Shown here piece by piece: positions 21,666-31,298 of a stretch of 64,000 nt of DNA (position 1 is its first letter; every line of letters starts with the position of its first letter). The DNA is taken from the NCBI RefSeq assembly GCF_000151665.1, contig NW_013171822.1, positions 1-64,000 of the forward strand, in the 5' to 3' direction. The notes under the pieces are model-generated. The model was not told where the DNA came from. It worked only from the letters and a program-made list of their open reading frames with translations, and made no database searches. Made by a program: the position numbers and the translations under genes. This stretch comes from Blastocystis hominis. Taxonomy: Eukaryota > Sar > Bigyra > Opalinata > Blastocystidae.

Positions 21666-22477
21666 GTTTTGTTTGTTCACATACAGCACTTGGAGAGGCA
21701 AATTGAATAAGAGCAATCATACCATCTAAAACCCCAAACTGCCAAAGATCGAATTCCACTTTTTTCCACTTTATGCAAACAGCTTTCTGGAAATAAAGGG
21801 TATGAATCGAACCTAAAGTACCAGAAACACAAAAAGCAATAGAAATCAAATGAATGAATTGAAAGAAACAAGGCTACTCATGATAGCGTATCGATATTGT
21901 GAAATCTGTATATCTCTCTGATCAATGCAAACAATGAGACAAAAATTGGAGCTAGCTGTTTGGATATTAGCGATAGTTTCGAAAAAAGCTTTAATGTATT
22001 ATGCTGGCACAATGATACATTATGACTGCTGACCCAAAGGTGAAAAAGCAGTGGGTATCCAAAATTAGATACCCTGGCTCAATGACCGTGTACGGCTCAG
22101 AATAGAACATCAAGGGCAAAATAACATAAAGATAAGGGAGCTCGTCTTATTCTCTGGATCTATTTAGGAGTTTAAAAGAAAAAAGAGAAAAACGGAATTC
22201 TTTACTATGCACCACTTTCTCATGCTAAAGGGATATGGTTCCATCTCTCGAATCGCCAAAGGATAAAAAAAACATCAAGAAGAAAACAAAGTGATTTAAA
22301 ACGAATACGGACACAACACAATTAAAGGTGCCCTAAAGGATTCGAAAAGACCCATTATTATAAATATAGTTGATTTAATTGGAACAAGATCTTCCAAAAA
22401 GAATTGTTCCTTGGACTACGGCTTAACTTTTCGAACAAATCATGCTACCAAAGTAATTCACGCACGGTTACAAGATT
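21666..22477. other. 812-bp spacer, no convincing gene
   Basis: Short ORFs occur on both strands but none shows a recognisable domain. Two inverted repeats stand out: GGGTATC..GATACCC near 22048-22070, and GATAAG..CTTATTC near 22131-22155. An unrecognised small RNA is possible but unsupported. Confidence 0.4.
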
Positions 22478-22904
22478 ATGTATAGGAAAAAAAAGAACAG
22501 CATTGTTAGAGTTTTAGAAAACAAGGGTGATCTTGGTATCTTTCTCTCAGTGAATAGGCAAGTGGACAGAAAGCGAACACAAGGAATTTCTGAAGGGACT
22601 ATCTCTCTATGGAAAAAACTGGAAGCGAATACACCAACTTGTAAGTCCTCATCGTCACGCAGGTGACTAGGTATAGGTACCATCTCGAACCCTCCTACAG
22701 ATCCGTACCCATGCACAGAAATATCTTTCCAAAAAGGAGAGACTAAGTAAAGAGCAGGGTGTCAAGCAGGAAGAAGCTCCGAAACAAGAACCTTCCTCGC
22801 CATCTCCCAAATCTGAAGAAAACAAGGATAAATCAGAGGATGCACTGTCTGTTTGCAATGACAGTGACGATCTACTGATCCCCCAACCGATTTTACTTGA
22901 TTAG
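22478..22904 (+). CDS. MYB-like (SHAQKYF class) DNA-binding protein
   Basis: Introns 22527-22557 and 22641-22676 join the frame MYRKKKNSIVRVLENKG | KWTESEHKEFLKGL..YGKNWKRIHQL | VPSRTLLQIRTHAQKYL. This is a single MYB/SANT repeat with the three spaced aromatics (KWT, NWK, and Tyr in AQKYL) and the THAQKYLSKKERL motif of the plant and stramenopile SHAQKYF class. The tail is Glu/Lys/Ser-rich. It is probably a small nuclear transcription factor; target unknown. The encoded TAG is at 22902-22904, and TGTTTGTT follows at 22977-22984. Confidence 0.85.
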
Positions 22905-23023
22905 AGACTGCATGAACAGCACTCTCGTTTTAGCTAGCTACTTTGCATCCTTCTATGAAGTGTACTTGCATGCCAGTGTTTGTTTCACAAACAAAACTCT
23001 CCAAACTCGCTACAACCCAGCAA

Positions 23024-23915
23024 TTAGTTCTTCTTCTCTCTCATCTCCTTCTCCTCGATGATGCTGAGCTTCACTCCGTTGCCCTTAGGCAGAGACACCA
23101 TGGGCTGGTTGCCCTCGCCGATGATGAACACGTTGCTCAGACGGGTGGCGAACTCGTGACCCGCCGCATCGCGAACGTGCACAATATCGAAGGATCCGAA
23201 GTGTCTGTCACGATGGACGATCACTCCCACACGACCAATGTTGTGTCCCTTCGTGATGAAGCACAGGTTGCCCACCTCGAACTTCACATGGCCGATCACC
23301 TTGTTCGTCTTCAGATCCACCTTCACGGTGTCGTTCACCTTCACGGTGGGGTCAGGGAAGCGGATCGTGCGAGCATCGTGAGTCACGATGAACGGGATCT
23401 TCTTGCTCGACAGCTGGCGCTTCACAACCTTGCACAGCTTGTACTGAGCCTCGTTCTCGTCGATGCGGTGAAGGACGAAGCGGCCCTTCACGTCGTACAA
23501 CAGACGGAAACGGTCGGAAGAACCCTCCAGAGTCACCACATCTGAAACTAAGATTCGATTCTTTGCTAATTACCCATGAAACCGGCGGGGAAGGTAGAGT
23601 CCGTGCGGATCTTGCCGTCCACCTTGACCAGACGCTGCATGCAGATCATCTTGACCTCGTGATTGGTCAGAGCGTACTTCAGACGGTTGCGGATGATCAA
23701 CAGCAGAGGAAGGCACTCTCTCTGCTTGTGGGGACCACAGCTAGGCTTAGGAGCCCACACTCCTCCCATCTTGTTAAGCATCCAGTGCTTGGGTGCGTTT
23801 AAACGCTTCAAATGCTTCTTAGGACCGCGAGTCTACAATTCGTGTTAATCAAACGAGTTCAAACCGAAGCTCACGCTCACAGACTGCACTCCCCTTGAGT
23901 GTATTTACCTACCAT
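23024..23915 (-). CDS. RPS4: 40S ribosomal protein eS4 (RPS4)
   Basis: Three exons. Exon 1 is only the ATG (23915-23913), followed by an 80-bp intron (23833-23912). Exon 2 reads [50 protein letters not shown] (the S4 RNA-binding fold). A 32-bp intron (23542-23573) leads to [26 protein letters not shown] and the KOW-type end ([44 protein letters not shown]). It is full length, with stop TAA at 23024. As in eS1, the first intron sits right at the start codon and is longer than others in the window. Confidence 0.96.
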
Positions 23916-24079
23916 TTTGGAGAGCTAATTCAATTAAGAATTAAGAATTGAGAAAAGAACCACAAAATATAGACATGGAATAGCCACTTGTAATTTACCC
24001 CCACAATAGGAGTTTCATAATCGGATTCTTTGTATTTTCCAGCTATCTACACTCTAGTTATTCGGATTTCTGTTCGGCG

Positions 24080-24662
24080 ATGATTCAGTTCTTTGTGATC
24101 TTCAATAAATTAGGACAAACACGATTTGCTCACTACTTCACTTTCCAAAACGCGAAAGAAAGAGCTACTCTTGAAGGAGAAGTGACGAGAATGTATATGG
24201 GAAGAAGAGATGACCAGGTATTTGTGTCGCTAAGATGTGATCGGTAGTGCAACGTATTCGAGCATAGAAGCTACCGATGCGTGTATAAACAAGTAGGAAA
24301 TCTGATTTACTTGCTCGCTACTGATTTGGAAGAAAAAGAAGTAAGAGAATCGATTTTGTGAAACGGTATAGAATGTGCTTTCACTCCTTTCATTTATCGA
24401 CGCCTTTGTTGAGACCTTGGAGTTGTATTTCACCAAACTGGTATGTACAGAATTTGAGATTGACATATAGACGGAGTTAGACATATCCATAACAGATCAA
24501 TATAGATATCCTTAACCATAGGTGATGATGAATCTAGAAAAGGTACATTATATTATGGATGAAATGGTAATGAATGGGACTGTGTATGAGACAAACAAGA
24601 ACACTATTATTCATCAGTTGGCGTTGATGAAGATCAACCCCGTGAAGGATAAGGAGAAGTAA
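24080..24662 (+). CDS. AP-complex small (sigma) subunit
   Basis: Begins MIQFFVIFNKLGQTRFAHYF. Introns 24218-24247, 24341-24371, 24441-24470 and 24483-24521 (AT..AG type) restore a full sigma chain: LEGEVTRMYMGRR, CNVFEHRSYRCVYKQVGNLIYLLATD, VLSLLSFIDAFVETLELYFTKL, TELD | VMMNLEKVHYIMDEMVMNG and VYETNKNTIIHQLALM. The ELD..LEKVH..DEMV block is the family hallmark. The N-terminus looks most like AP-1/AP-4 sigma; the exact complex is not decided. It acts in clathrin-type coat assembly. Stop TAA at 24660-24662; TGTTTGTT at 24689-24696. Confidence 0.9.
24483..24521 (+). other. Candidate minor-type (AT-AG) intron
   Basis: 39 bp beginning ATATCC and containing TCCTTAAC, a near-perfect U12-type branch site, whose A lies six bases before the terminal AG. 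It separates TELD from VMMNLEKVH, the most conserved block of sigma subunits, so its removal is required. No GT start in this stretch gives the same frame. Confidence 0.75.
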
Positions 24663-24721
24663 AGAATGATGTGTACAATAGAATTGCTTGTTTGTTTGAA
24701 ATAACTCAGAACAGTTTTTTC

Positions 24722-26216
24722 ATGAGACAAGAAACTTTCTGGCTAGCTACTATTTGCTTACTACCATCGATTCTACTTGCTTTCAACATTCCCAATGTGT
24801 CGGTACAGGTAATCTATGAACTTGACGAGTAGATGGTCTCCACTTTAGTAATTGCATTTACACTGTCAATAGGTACATATTTCATTGCTCATACAATGAT
24901 TCCTGTGTTTATGCCTTTGACGGAAAAGGGCACATGTCTTACTGGCCGTAAACTGGGAAAGAANNNNNNNNNNNNNNNNNNNNNNNNNNNNNNNNNNNNN
25001 NNNNNNNNNNNNNNNNNTAAAGCCCAACTTGGCCTTAGCTAACCTTTAGTCTCGAGGACGGGATTGTCACAGCACTTATTCAAATCCTATCAATGATCAT
25101 TCTTGAAATGATTAATCTTAAGAACAATGCAAAGGTTTGGGTTTTTCTCGTTTTTGAGGTAGATGGCGGAATATAACGCAGCGATTTTATCAATCAGTCT
25201 GATGACTCTCTTGGGATTCGTTGACGACGTTATTGAGCTGCGATGGCGATACAAACTCATCATACCGTGTATAGCCACGCTTCCTCTAGCCCAAGCCTAC
25301 TGGTCGCAACACCAATCCACTACGATCGTTTTTCCATCGTACTCTCACCCATCGACCTTAATTCAAGCTTTGTGGGAACAATTTTGGGCACTTCGAAGGA
25401 CAATCTCTCCGTTCTCGGCAAAATCGTCTCCATCTTCGCCGAAGTCAGCGGAGAGCCCTACGGCACTGCGATCGATCTCCGTAGTCCAACGAAGAGGATT
25501 CGAAGTAGACGGATGGTACTACATTTACATCGTAATGCTGTGCATTTTCTGCACGAACAGCATCAACATTTACGCAGGCATCAACGGACTCGAAGTGGGA
25601 CAATCGATCGTGATCGCTTGCTCTCTTCTGTTTATCAACATCGTCGACATCCTCATCGGCGGCGATGCGGACTACGTGCAGAATCACGTGTTTTCGGCCA
25701 CGATGGTGCTGCCTTTCATCGCGGCGTCGCTCGCTTTGTTCGACTTCAATTGCTATCCCGCGAGGGTGTTTGTCGGGGATACGTTTACCTATTCTGCGGG
25801 CGTGACGTTTGCGGCAGTGGGGATTTTTGGGCATTTTAGCAAGTCGCTGCTTCTGTTTTTTATCCCGCAACTCGTGAATTTTATCCTCTCGCTGCCTCAG
25901 CTCTTCAAATTGATTCCTTGTCCCAGACATCGACTTCCCAGGTTGCAATGCTCCGCGTTTCTTTTGTAGAGTCGATCCCGACACGCAGAAATTGAAACCC
26001 AGCGTGATCTCGAGTAATCCAACGAGTCCGTATTATAATCGAATCAATCTCACGTTGATCAATGTGGTTCTTTCCTTGTTTGGACCTCTGGGCGAGCACA
26101 CGACCACTCGGGTGTTGCTGGGTGTTCAGTTCTTCTTTTCTGTTGTTGCTGTTGTCCTTCGATACAAATTTGGAAGCGTATTTCCGGTTCAGGTTGTGAA
26201 TGGTGTAAATGCTTAA
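24722..26216 (+). CDS. ALG7: UDP-GlcNAc:dolichyl-phosphate GlcNAc-1-P transferase (ALG7/DPAGT1)
   Basis: Multipass enzyme of the first step of N-glycan assembly in the ER. Introns seen: 24803-24832, one hidden by the N gap, about 28 bp before 25163, and 25942-25969. Landmarks: VIPVF-like MIPVFMPLTEKGTCLTGRKLGK, LLGFVDDVIELRWRYK (Asp-rich active-site loop), YIYIVMLCIFCTNSINIYAGINGLEVGQS, ARVFVGDTFTYSAG, IFGHFSKSLLLFFIPQ and PCPRHRLPR. Between TTIVFP and DGWYYIYIV lies about 60 residues more than in human DPAGT1; another intron or a lineage insert there is not resolved. Stop TAA at 26214-26216; TGTTTGTT at 26229-26236. A 54-base assembly gap (24964-25017) removes a few codons. Confidence 0.9.
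24964..25017. other. Assembly gap (54 N)
   Basis: Unknown bases within ALG7. They hide the end of an exon and the 5' part of an intron that ends near 25049 (CCTTTAG). Confidence 1.
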
Positions 26217-26501
26217 TCTGGTTGAAGTTGTTTGTTTTACAAATCCGTTTGTTGTTTGTAATCACAATACACACAAGGAGAATAGGATGTGATACACACT
26301 ATAATTAGATGCGCATAATTTAGTCGAAAGCATGAGGTTGTGGAAAGGACAGTATCCATGGATAAATGGACCATTAGAATAACAATATAATCCAATATCG
26401 ACTGAAAATGCTCATTCGCAAACGTAGTGAGTTAGATACTTGCTCAGCAAGGCAATTTCTGGTATAGGCAGGTAGTATCTTAAAGTTCGATAAGTAACTC
26501 T

Positions 26502-26994
26502 AGTAGTAGGGGAATGACGTAAAATACGCGGAAATCCATTTCCTACCAAATAACCGCGGTGAACTTTTTTTCGACCATTTTCTGCCATTTCCTGCCATTT
26601 TCAACCATTTTCGACCATTGCCTGCCTGGTCACCTCGATGACCATGGCGTAAAACACGCGGAAATCCATTTCCTACCAAATAATCGCGGTGAACTTTTTT
26701 CGACCATTTTCGACCATTTTCTACCATTTCCTGCCATTTCCTGCCATTTCCTACCTGGCTACCTCGATGACCATGACGAGAAACACGCGGAAATCTATTT
26801 CCTGCCATTTTTTGGCAAATGTCGTCTTTTTTAACCTGACTTCTATTTTCTGCCATTTCCTGCCATTTTCTACCATTGCCTGCCTGGCTACCTTATTGTC
26901 CATAACAAGAAACGCGCGGAAACACATGGCTGCTAATTTCGGCAAATTTCTGCAATGTTAACCTGACTTCCATTGTAGGCCATGGTATCCATGG
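26502..26994. repeat. Left terminal inverted repeat
   Basis: About 490 bp, matched in inverse by 48474-48966. Inside are several units of roughly 130 bp, each with a GGTGAACTTTTTTCGACC block, a run of ten-base CCATTTTCTG-like motifs, and a CCTCGATGACCATG block with TTTCCGCGTG-type sequence. These internal repeats explain the different arm length in copy 1. Confidence 0.92.
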
Positions 26995-27001
26995 GTGTGA
27001 T

Positions 27002-27087
27002 GGGGCAACGAGGGACGACTTCGTCGTCCCGGGGGAGCTATGCTCCCCCACGTACGTTGCCCCGGGAGGAATCTTCGATTCCTCCCC
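27002..27087. repeat. Nested double-hairpin cluster in Polinton leader
   Basis: The hairpin GGGGCAACG..TACGTTGCCCC, whole in copy 1, is interrupted by a 39-bp double hairpin (27011-27049) flanked on both sides by ACG, as expected for an insertion with a 3-bp target duplication. A further GGGAGGAATC hairpin follows. Confidence 0.88.
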
Positions 27088-27122
27088 ATTGTCTTGTTGA
27101 CTAAGGTAAAGAGAGAAAGACC

Positions 27123-30100
27123 ATGCACTACTCCATGCTTATTCAAGGCTCACCTACCAACGGTTCATTTACATGGGTTAATCCGTACAAGTACAAGAAT
27201 CCCTATATCACTTCCATGACTGTCCTGTTTCATCCTAATGGTTCGATGTTTAATAACGTAGACACGACCAATGTGGTTACTAACAGCAATGACGAGACTG
27301 TGACGATCCCTGCTGGTTATTACACGCTCAGTGAGATCATTGCCTTGCTCAATACAATGTCTGACACGCTGTTCTCCATATCTACGAATGCCTCGTCATT
27401 CGGTTGTATCTGGATTCAGTCCCCACACACGATTGACTTCACAGATGCACCTGACATTCGTGAGATCCTCGGTTTGGAAGGACGAACGATCATTCTGCCT
27501 TCTTCGTTCTACGGTTCGAACGTGATTGATATCACGCGAAATCGCCAAGTGATCCAGGTCTACTCGACGATCGTGCGATCATCGGACCTGAAGATTGCCA
27601 ACCAGAACAACAACTTGCTCACCACGATGATCATTGACGATCCAACGGTTGAGTACGTGCGAAGTGTGGAAGACGTGTGCATTCCAATGATCACTCGGTT
27701 TGATCGGTTGATGTTCGTGTTCCGCGATATGGAAGGCAAGATGATACGATTGAATGGTGAATTCGAACTCCAGTTGACGATAGAAGACGTGTACGAGCAA
27801 AGTGAAAATAGCATCACTTCTGCGAACCAGTTCAGTATGATTGAAGTGTTCGGCAATACCACGAAGAAGGAAGTGAAGCTGGACAATCCTCTCTCGTTCG
27901 ATCAGTGCTACATCTCGTCTGTGTCGTTGTATACGGACTTCGTGTTGCACAACGTGCCGACTGATCAAGTGGTGCTAATCAATGCTGGCAGTACGACTCA
28001 AGAGATCACGATACCACGCGGTGCATACGACATCGAGACGATCATTGCAATGCTGAATGCGAGTGATGCCCTGTTCGAAGTGGTATACAGTGGTGAGAAC
28101 GCATTCCACGTCACGGTGAATCACTTCTACACGATTGATTTCACGAAGGCACCAGAGATCAAATCGATCCTCGGATTCGAATCGGACAGCTTGGTGAAAG
28201 GACTGGACAATCCGAAACGGTACTACATGTCGTCCTCGTGCAATCAAGTGGTTGTTACTGACGGCACCGACTCGCACGTGTTGACATTGCCTACTGGATA
28301 CTACACGTTCAGTGAGTTTATCGAGGCTGTGGGTGCTGAAATGGTGAAAGTGCTGCCACTCACATCCATGACGATCGAGGATGACCATGTACGCTTCAAT
28401 GACCAAAGTGAATCGTGGTACTTCGATCGATACAGTGTGAACACGACGATCGATGGTTTTGAATGGACTCCATGGTTCAAACTGTCACCATCGGTACGAA
28501 ACCTGTGCATCGAACGACCTGTTGAGACTCAATTCGATCCTGCGAATAGTGAAACCCCACCCGATGAGACGAATGATCAAGGACTTGGCGGACATGCATA
28601 CCTCGATCCGTGCTATGTCGAGTATGATTGGGTGATGCGTACGAATACGTCCTTCTTCATACTGCGTCCACAAGTAGCGTACACGATGACGAATAGTGAT
28701 GGATCAATACTTGGTACAGGTACTCTCAAGATTACAGATGATACGGATTCATTGATGACCTTGGATAATCTCATGAGTTCATGTGTGTCTCAGTTGAATG
28801 GGGAATATCAAAGGTTGATGAATATCACATCATCGCACCAGGAAGCCATCGCATGGACTGCTGGCAAAGCGGGCAATATGGCGACATGGACTGCAAAGGA
28901 TTACGCTCCTGACCTCGAGTTCACGTTGACAGCTGAGAATATGAGTGTACCCATGATGATTAATGCGGATAAACGAGGTGGAACATTTGGTCCATTGTAT
29001 TCCAAGGATAGTGTGTACAATGATAGTGTGTGGGTTGATACATCACATCTCGTTGTTGGTCTGGATGGTTATAGCGAAACAAGGACTGTGACAATCGAAC
29101 GAGGAAGATATACTGCATTGAGAATAGCGGAGTTGATTCGTGATGGTTTCAATGCTATCGATGGATACCAAGTGTTTGTCAGACAAAATCATCGCGGTGA
29201 AGTACAGATGGGACCTCGAAGTGGCGCTTTTCCATCGATGATCGTGGTGTCCAATGATAATCCCTTCTTGCCATTGACTCCAGGAATAACTCGTGGAATC
29301 ATTTTCACCTTTCATCGCAATTACTACATCAGGATGCCCGAGTTGACAACGCCGTACGAGTTTGCGATGGCGAACATTGATGGACTGACGGCAACGAACA
29401 TGATCAATACGAGTGTGTTCACGAATCGTGAAATGACTGTGTCGTTCAAACAGCCAACACGCGTTGCATATGTGGGTTCTTCCTCATTTGCATCGGGTTC
29501 ATTCATTGAATGGGAGCTTCCTCAAACGTACGAGACTGTTTCAGCGATACACTTCCCGTACGGCGTGATGAGCCTCGATGGAGAGAATGTTGAGACTGAT
29601 ATCACGTACACGGATGATGCTCAGACATTCACGTGGAGCATACCATCACGACTGACTCAGAATGACTTGGTGTGGAAATTGAACCAATGTTTTGACACGG
29701 CTGCACTGAACATACAGTGGATACCCGAGTCAGATGGCTACTACATTCATGCGGACTACGTGTTCTCGTTGAGTGGTAACCTTGGAACGATCATTCCTGC
29801 TTCAGGGTCACAGTCGCACACCTGGCGTATCCCTTTCAACGATGGTGCTTACTATGTCAACTACGGTCCGATGGTGGGCGAGTATCCTGTGGATATCACG
29901 AATGGTCTATCGAACATACGGCTGTATTGCAACATCGTGAAAAGCAAGACGATACCACTGCTTGCAAATGTGCCGATGGACAGTTTGTACAAGAACTACT
30001 TCTACAAGAACCGCATGTTGGTGCCATGTTCTGAATTGCTGGATCGCATCGTGTACGAACTGAAGGACGAGAACGATGAACCACTATCGTTCATTGGGAA

Positions 30101-30140
30101 CATCTACCTGCTAATCGGCTTTACCGTACTCAATAAATGA
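27123..30140 (+). CDS. Polinton large multi-domain virion-type protein (1005 aa)
   Basis: Repeated beta-rich domains are visible. Each has a G(Y/A)Y(T/D)..E..(A/L)LN block, a (I/V)DF..AP.I..ILGF block, and in some a V..VYS.I block and a closing FxxxDxxGxxxxLNG strand pair. Copies start near residues 55, 285, 395 and 670, with a more diverged one at about 860-1000. The same domain occurs singly in the 232-aa protein and as a remnant in the 107-aa protein. Similar GxY..LN / I.F..P..LLGF patterns occur in Polinton minor-capsid proteins, so penton, spike or vertex function is inferred. No signal peptide; soluble. Its stop overlaps the next start (ATGA). Confidence 0.8.
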   Translation: MHYSMLIQGSPTNGSFTWVNPYKYKNPYITSMTVLFHPNGSMFNNVDTTNVVTNSNDETVTIPAGYYTLSEIIALLNTMSDTLFSISTNASSFGCIWIQSPHTIDFTDAPDIREILGLEGRTIILPSSFYGSNVIDITRNRQVIQVYSTIVRSSDLKIANQNNNLLTTMIIDDPTVEYVRSVEDVCIPMITRFDRLMFVFRDMEGKMIRLNGEFELQLTIEDVYEQSENSITSANQFSMIEVFGNTTKKEVKLDNPLSFDQCYISSVSLYTDFVLHNVPTDQVVLINAGSTTQEITIPRGAYDIETIIAMLNASDALFEVVYSGENAFHVTVNHFYTIDFTKAPEIKSILGFESDSLVKGLDNPKRYYMSSSCNQVVVTDGTDSHVLTLPTGYYTFSEFIEAVGAEMVKVLPLTSMTIEDDHVRFNDQSESWYFDRYSVNTTIDGFEWTPWFKLSPSVRNLCIERPVETQFDPANSETPPDETNDQGLGGHAYLDPCYVEYDWVMRTNTSFFILRPQVAYTMTNSDGSILGTGTLKITDDTDSLMTLDNLMSSCVSQLNGEYQRLMNITSSHQEAIAWTAGKAGNMATWTAKDYAPDLEFTLTAENMSVPMMINADKRGGTFGPLYSKDSVYNDSVWVDTSHLVVGLDGYSETRTVTIERGRYTALRIAELIRDGFNAIDGYQVFVRQNHRGEVQMGPRSGAFPSMIVVSNDNPFLPLTPGITRGIIFTFHRNYYIRMPELTTPYEFAMANIDGLTATNMINTSVFTNREMTVSFKQPTRVAYVGSSSFASGSFIEWELPQTYETVSAIHFPYGVMSLDGENVETDITYTDDAQTFTWSIPSRLTQNDLVWKLNQCFDTAALNIQWIPESDGYYIHADYVFSLSGNLGTIIPASGSQSHTWRIPFNDGAYYVNYGPMVGEYPVDITNGLSNIRLYCNIVKSKTIPLLANVPMDSLYKNYFYKNRMLVPCSELLDRIVYELKDENDEPLSFIGNIYLLIGFTVLNK

Positions 30141-30460
30141 ATCTAGTGTTCAACATTGCTCGAACGTACGAACATGAATTCACGAGTAACAACCTCATCA
30201 AAAGCGACATGGTAATCGACAGAGTGACTATGAAGGGAGAATCGCCTGGTACCTGCCTTGTGCTCGATCGAGTGAACAACATGCAAGAACGACGACAGTC
30301 CCCGCTTGCCGTGCTGAACGAGGTGTACACGGAGAATGCGCACATGAACGTCGTGGTTCCCAAAAGTCGCAAATGGTCATTCTCGTTGACCGATAAGAGT
30401 GGTGCGTCGATTGCTTTGCCAATGCCCATTACGGTGTGCATTCACTTCCACACACTGTAG
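30137..30460 (+). CDS. Polinton small beta-rich protein (107 aa)
   Basis: The start codon overlaps the stop of the large gene (ATGA) in an ATAAATG context. The C-terminal strand pair WSFSLTDKSGASIALP matches the end of the repeated virion domain. Function unknown; probably a small structural partner. Conserved in copy 1 at 2148-2480, which supports it being a real gene. Confidence 0.7.
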   Translation: MNLVFNIARTYEHEFTSNNLIKSDMVIDRVTMKGESPGTCLVLDRVNNMQERRQSPLAVLNEVYTENAHMNVVVPKSRKWSFSLTDKSGASIALPMPITVCIHFHTL

Positions 30461-30544
30461 GGGCAACTGCGTTGCCCCCGGGGGAGACATCGTGGGAAGC
30501 CTTCGGCTTCCCGGGGCGATGTACATCGCCCCCATCGTCTCCCC
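30460..30544. repeat. Nested double-hairpin cluster
   Basis: A first hairpin, GGGGCAAC-TGC-GTTGCCCC, is followed by GGGGGAGAC-ATC-GTCTCCCC, whose loop is split by a 41-bp double hairpin (30493-30533) flanked on both sides by ATCG (30489-30492 and 30534-30537). Copy 1 has no hairpins at this junction. Confidence 0.88.
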
Positions 30545-30552
30545 ATACATAA

Positions 30553-31251
30553 ATGAGTCATAGTCGTGCACTACCAGTGAGTGTGATTAATCACAATACA
30601 GTAATTCCGAAGAACAATGAACGATACCATGAAACGTTCAATACAGTGATAATGCCTCGTGACCTTGTGTACAAGATCACTTCGATTACGTGCAAGATCG
30701 ATACGACGTCTCTATGGAACGTACGATCGTTGAATGTGGTGAAGGTACAGATGGTCTCCGGGTTTGAAATGGTCTACAACGTCGGTCCTGGCTACTACTC
30801 GATTACCGAGTTATGCCGCGCGATCGCCGATTCCATCCAGATAGACGATGTGAACCGAGCATACCTGAACAGTGACGTGGCGACCGCTGTTGACCTTAGT
30901 GGCGCACCTGATTTCACGAATATCCTCAAGTTGGAAGGTGTCGTTGAGGCAGGCATGGTAGCGACTGAACCCTACGACATCACGAATGGCATGAGTGTGA
31001 TCCGAGTGTACAGCAGTATCAATGCGCAAACATTCGGTCTGAAGAGTCCGCTGATTGATAACCTGATTCACGTATCGATGGGACTGAACAACATGATCAC
31101 CTGGGACGACTTATCAATCGATGTGATTGAACAATCGAACCTGGACTACATTGATTGGGTACTGACGGACGCGAATGACCGTCCGATCTCATTGAATTCG
31201 AATGTCTACATCTCATTCACGATTTCGTGCTATTCGAAAGAGACAAAGTAA
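30553..31251 (+). CDS. Polinton single-domain virion-type protein (232 aa)
   Basis: One copy of the repeated domain: GYYSITELCRAIADSI, VDLSGAPDFTNILKLEG, DITNGMSVIRVYSSI, then DYIDWVLTDANDRPISLNS. ATAAATG start context. Nearly identical to the copy-1 protein at 1463-2158. Likely a minor capsid or penton-type component by comparison with other Polintons; inferred. Confidence 0.77.
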   Translation: MSHSRALPVSVINHNTVIPKNNERYHETFNTVIMPRDLVYKITSITCKIDTTSLWNVRSLNVVKVQMVSGFEMVYNVGPGYYSITELCRAIADSIQIDDVNRAYLNSDVATAVDLSGAPDFTNILKLEGVVEAGMVATEPYDITNGMSVIRVYSSINAQTFGLKSPLIDNLIHVSMGLNNMITWDDLSIDVIEQSNLDYIDWVLTDANDRPISLNSNVYISFTISCYSKETK

Positions 31252-31298
31252 AGAAGGGGAGACGGCAAAGTCGCCCCACATTGTTCCTCTCATAGTAA

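Noticed and set aside
21242-21871. Minus-strand frames over the CTNNBL1 3' part
   Set aside because: The plus-strand armadillo protein with matching introns explains the region; the minus frames show no family pattern.
22943-23545. 200-aa frame opposite eS4
   Set aside because: Shadow of eS4; Leu/His-rich composition typical of complementary frames.
26502-26994. CRISPR-like array of regular repeats in the terminal arm
   Set aside because: Units vary, have no unique spacers of constant length, and are mirrored at the other end of the element. They are internal repeats of a Polinton terminal arm.
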